Assembly (NCBI GenBank): GCA_023105745.1
Contig: JALGQZ010000001.1
Span: 54,816,937-54,880,936, forward strand
Origin: Austropuccinia psidii
Taxonomy: Eukaryota > Basidiomycota > Pucciniomycetes > Pucciniales > Sphaerophragmiaceae
DNA length: 64,000 nucleotides
Direction: 5' to 3'
Shown in pieces: positions 61,584 to 64,000 of this stretch (position 1 is the first letter of the stretch; every line of letters begins with the position of its first letter). The translations under genes were made by a program, and so were the position numbers. The notes beneath the pieces are model-generated. The model was not told the origin of the DNA. It worked only from the letters and a program-made list of their open reading frames with translations, and made no database searches.

Positions 61584-62190
61584 AAAAACATTTTTGCCTT
61601 CCCATGCCCAAATATCTTCAGGTGCAGAACCTTGGTTCGCCACAGAAGTGGCTGTTGAGTGAGGATTTAATCTATCAAGTTCAGCATTCATACCTATAGC
61701 TGTGATGACTGGACTGATCAATTGAGATAGATGATGTTGATTATTAGAAGATGAATGTTGAGGTGATTTAATGGATTGAGGATGATTTAATTGAGAGTTA
61801 ATTGTAGGTTTAACTATTGAAGATGACCAATTGTTATTTAGATTATGATTTGATGAATTTGTATTGATAGAATTGATTTGATTTTATTGAAGATGATGAT
61901 TTAGATTCAAATGATTATTTGATGTAAGATTTTGATGATGATTAAATTAATTTAATGAATGTGATATAGGATGATGAAATTGAATCAATGAAGGATTGGA
62001 AAGATTGGATGATGTTGAATCTAATAAATTTGAATTTGAAGTGGCGGGAGTAGGAGTTCTAAAGTCAATATTATTGGAAGGATTGATGATTGAATTAAGA
62101 TTAGGACTAAATGTGTTATTATTATTATTAGTTTGATTATCTGTTGAATTAAAATTTGGATTAGGATTATTGAGCTCAAAGTTATTGTTT
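61584..62190 (-). pseudogene. Asn/Gln-rich exon, broken
   Basis: About 200 codons in one frame, very rich in Asn, Ser, Gln and His (NQTNNNNNNTFSPN), ending in a non-repetitive part that includes LISPVITAIGMNAELDRLNP and EDIWAWEGKNVFPQQ. Bordered by TTCTAG (acceptor, 62191) and CAACAG before GTCCAC (donor). Two TAA stops (61947-61949 and 61884-61886) stand at likely Gln codons. The exon end is phase 0, and AG directly precedes the SR140-like ATG at 61489, so it could be an upstream exon of that gene. Equally it could be a separate transcription-factor-like gene. Family unknown. Confidence 0.45.
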
Positions 62191-62466
62191 CTAGAAGAAC
62201 TCAGAATACAATGTACTATTTACAACACAACCAAGGAGAGGCTGCTTGAAGTTCTAAACAAGGAGCATTAAAAGAAGTACCAACCAATTTGAATTGTAAA
62301 TTGCTTTTTTTTGGATTATGTTAATCTCTAACGATATTTTTATAGTTTTTCTCAAAGTTTTAATAGTGAATATTCTGAAGATATAATAGATACAAAAAAT
62401 GAAGTTTAAGATTTGTTTGATTTATAGGAAATAAAATAAGTTAATTTATTTAGAAGTAGAAGCAAG

Positions 62467-63566
62467 TCAGTTGATAATGGAAGAATGATTATCAACAGTA
62501 AAGTTTTTAATCTTTCCATCATGTAAATTTTTGAAAAAACTATAAGCTTTTTGTGAGATTTGTAAAGACATAGATAACCTTGTAAAAGAATTACCACCAC
62601 CACCTTCAGGATATAATGTAAAGTGTCTTGTATCTTTAGCTTTCCAAACCATCTGTACTATGCCTTGTTCTTTACCAGTTAGATTAATATTTGTAGAGTA
62701 GTCAGGAAAAACAAAGAACTCATTAAAAAAATCAAAATGAGAAAAAATCAAACTACCGTCTAATTTGGAAATAGGTATAGATAAAAAATAAGCATAGTCA
62801 GAACAATCAGTTTTATCAACATGAGGAAAATTGGAAAAATTATCAAAAGTAAAAGTTAATTGATTGGTGAATGAAGTGGAATTGATATCAGCAAAATCTA
62901 ATGCATCAAAACTATGAATGTTAAATTCTTGCATTTTATTACAATTATTTTGAAAAAGTGTTGAGGAAAACTTTTGAAATACATTTTTGAGTATAGTCTG
63001 AATTTTAGAAAGCTGCAATGTTAATGTATTATAAGTTTCCAAGTTTTTAGAAATAGTAGTGGAATTAATATATTTTCCAATAGTGAAATCTCCAAGCCTA
63101 GGAGGTCTTCATCCAATAGCATGCATAGTGCCTGAAATTTTATTTCCTGATTCTTGGAGTTTATTTAAAAAAAATTATATTGAAATAAAAAGGTAGATAA
63201 AAAATTAATTTCATTGTTTTCAGATTTATTGAGCTTTGTGAAAGGTATAAATTGTACTATTGCAAATGTTTTAAAAGGAGAATCTGAAAAAAGATTATCA
63301 TTCAAAATTGTAAAACCAAAATCTAAAGAAAAATAGTTTTCTTGAATATATTTTCTATAAAGAGGAGTTTTGGTTAAAAAGATAGGTATTAGAATTTTTC
63401 TACTGTGATAATTGAGAGGAATAGGATTGAAATAATCATCATATATAAATCTACACTTTCTAAGATAAGGGATTTGTAAATCAACACCTAATTGTTTTGT
63501 TTCTTTTTGGTGGGAGTGTTGATGATATCTTTGAGAATCAGAAATAATAGCCTTTCTATTTTGCAT
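62467..63566 (-). pseudogene. Tet-like 2OG-Fe(II) oxygenase-domain relic
   Basis: N-terminal part 63566-63165 (MQNRKAIISDSQRYHQ) and C-terminal part 63042-62467 belong to one gene. They are joined through a segment whose frame is lost at a T run (63167-63174) and broken by TGA at 63109-63111, where CGA would give Arg. The C-terminal part has an H-x-D (PHVDKTD, about 62823), a distal His (DTRHF) about 64 residues later, and an Arg (FTRLSMSLQ) 15 residues after that. This fits the double-stranded beta-helix iron and 2-oxoglutarate ligands. GIVQMVWKAKD and FVFPDYSTNINL resemble the Tet-like domain proteins expanded in rusts. Reading ends at 62467. The first 68 or so codons are duplicated in inverse orientation at 54346. 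Confidence 0.65.
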
Positions 63567-64000
63567 TCTGGAAGATTTTTGTTTTAACTTTCTAGGAATG
63601 ATAATGGAAATTAAAAACTAAAAAGCTGGAAATAACTAAAAAGAAGAATTCAGAGAAATGATTTTTTTTAAAAAGAACTGAATAACCTTAGCCCCATTTT
63701 ACAATGAGCTTAGCCACTCTTTGACGTACTCCCATACATTCAGTTTTTATAAAAGAAGAAAATTTAATTTAATTATTTGAGAAAAGAGTAATAGATGAAA
63801 TCATTAGATAGTTGGAAAAAAATTAATTAAGAGTAGAGAATTAAAAAATGCTATGATTCCGGTCAGTATGAGATTTGATAGATGAGTTTGAGAATTAAAA
63901 TAGAAAATTCATTTCCAAAAAAATTAAAAAACATTTAACTAATTGAACTAATTTCAAATGAAATCAAAAAGAAACTTGAGTGAGAAAGTATGTATTATTG
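63363..64000 (-). repeat. Right arm of inverted duplication
   Basis: Reverse complement of 53912-54549, about 99.7% identical over 638 bp, running to the window end. It includes the start codon and upstream region of the Tet-like gene, with an AT-rich leader containing a TTTTTATAAAAG-like TATA element near 63750. Confidence 0.9.

Overview
The window is eukaryotic, very AT-rich and dominated by nested LTR retrotransposons. Several features point to a basidiomycete rust fungus (Pucciniales): Ty3/Gypsy elements with a C-terminal chromodomain, short GT-AG introns, a relic that looks like the Tet-like 2OG-Fe(II) oxygenase family expanded in rusts, and the near absence of intact host genes. The gag, pol and MSSKPTEL-type repeat proteins at 0.1-14.3 kb resemble families I recall as highly repeated in Austropuccinia psidii (myrtle rust). 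That species guess is from memory and was not checked by any search.

Layout. (1) 1-8.7 kb: a decayed plus-strand Gypsy element (A), split by a solo LTR of a second Gypsy family (1917-3885, 5-bp target duplication CATTT) and by an unassigned insertion of about 1.4 kb in its integrase. (2) 9.5-14.3 kb: a broken MSSKPTEL-type repeat gene (plus) converging on a decayed Gypsy pol (G, minus). (3) 14.3-22.2 kb: the 5' LTR and leader of element H, a copy of the small A-type LTR, and a 3'-truncated old element D with its 5' LTR. (4) 22.2-33.25 kb: a decayed exon-like relic (K) cut in two by a nearly intact element, called element 1 (22682-32969; 1921-bp LTRs, TSD TTCCC). (5) 36.7-47.4 kb: element E, full length on the minus strand (TSD AATCC). 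(6) 48.0-52.9 kb: an LTR fragment, then F, a 5'-truncated minus-strand relative of E. (7) 53.2-64 kb: a former gene island with an AT-rich repeat, a 638-bp inverted duplication, an unidentified relic, a broken intron-containing U2SURP/SR140-like spliceosome gene, an N/Q-rich exon and a broken Tet-like oxygenase.

Elements 1, E, D and F belong to one group. They share LTR termini (TGTGAG...TTACA), an unusual primer-binding site (TGGGGGCCTGGCCGTG), conserved LTR palindromes, a candidate leader intron in gag, and a gag whose two halves lie in overlapping frames offset by -1. By LTR similarity element 1 is the youngest (about 2% LTR divergence by eye), E is older, and D, H and the solo LTR are older still.

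No gene here is clearly intact and functional. Even the two full-length elements carry a few stops or frameshifts in pol. In the gene island most inactivating stops sit one C-to-T transition away from Gln or Arg codons, which suggests decay by methylation or a RIP-like process.
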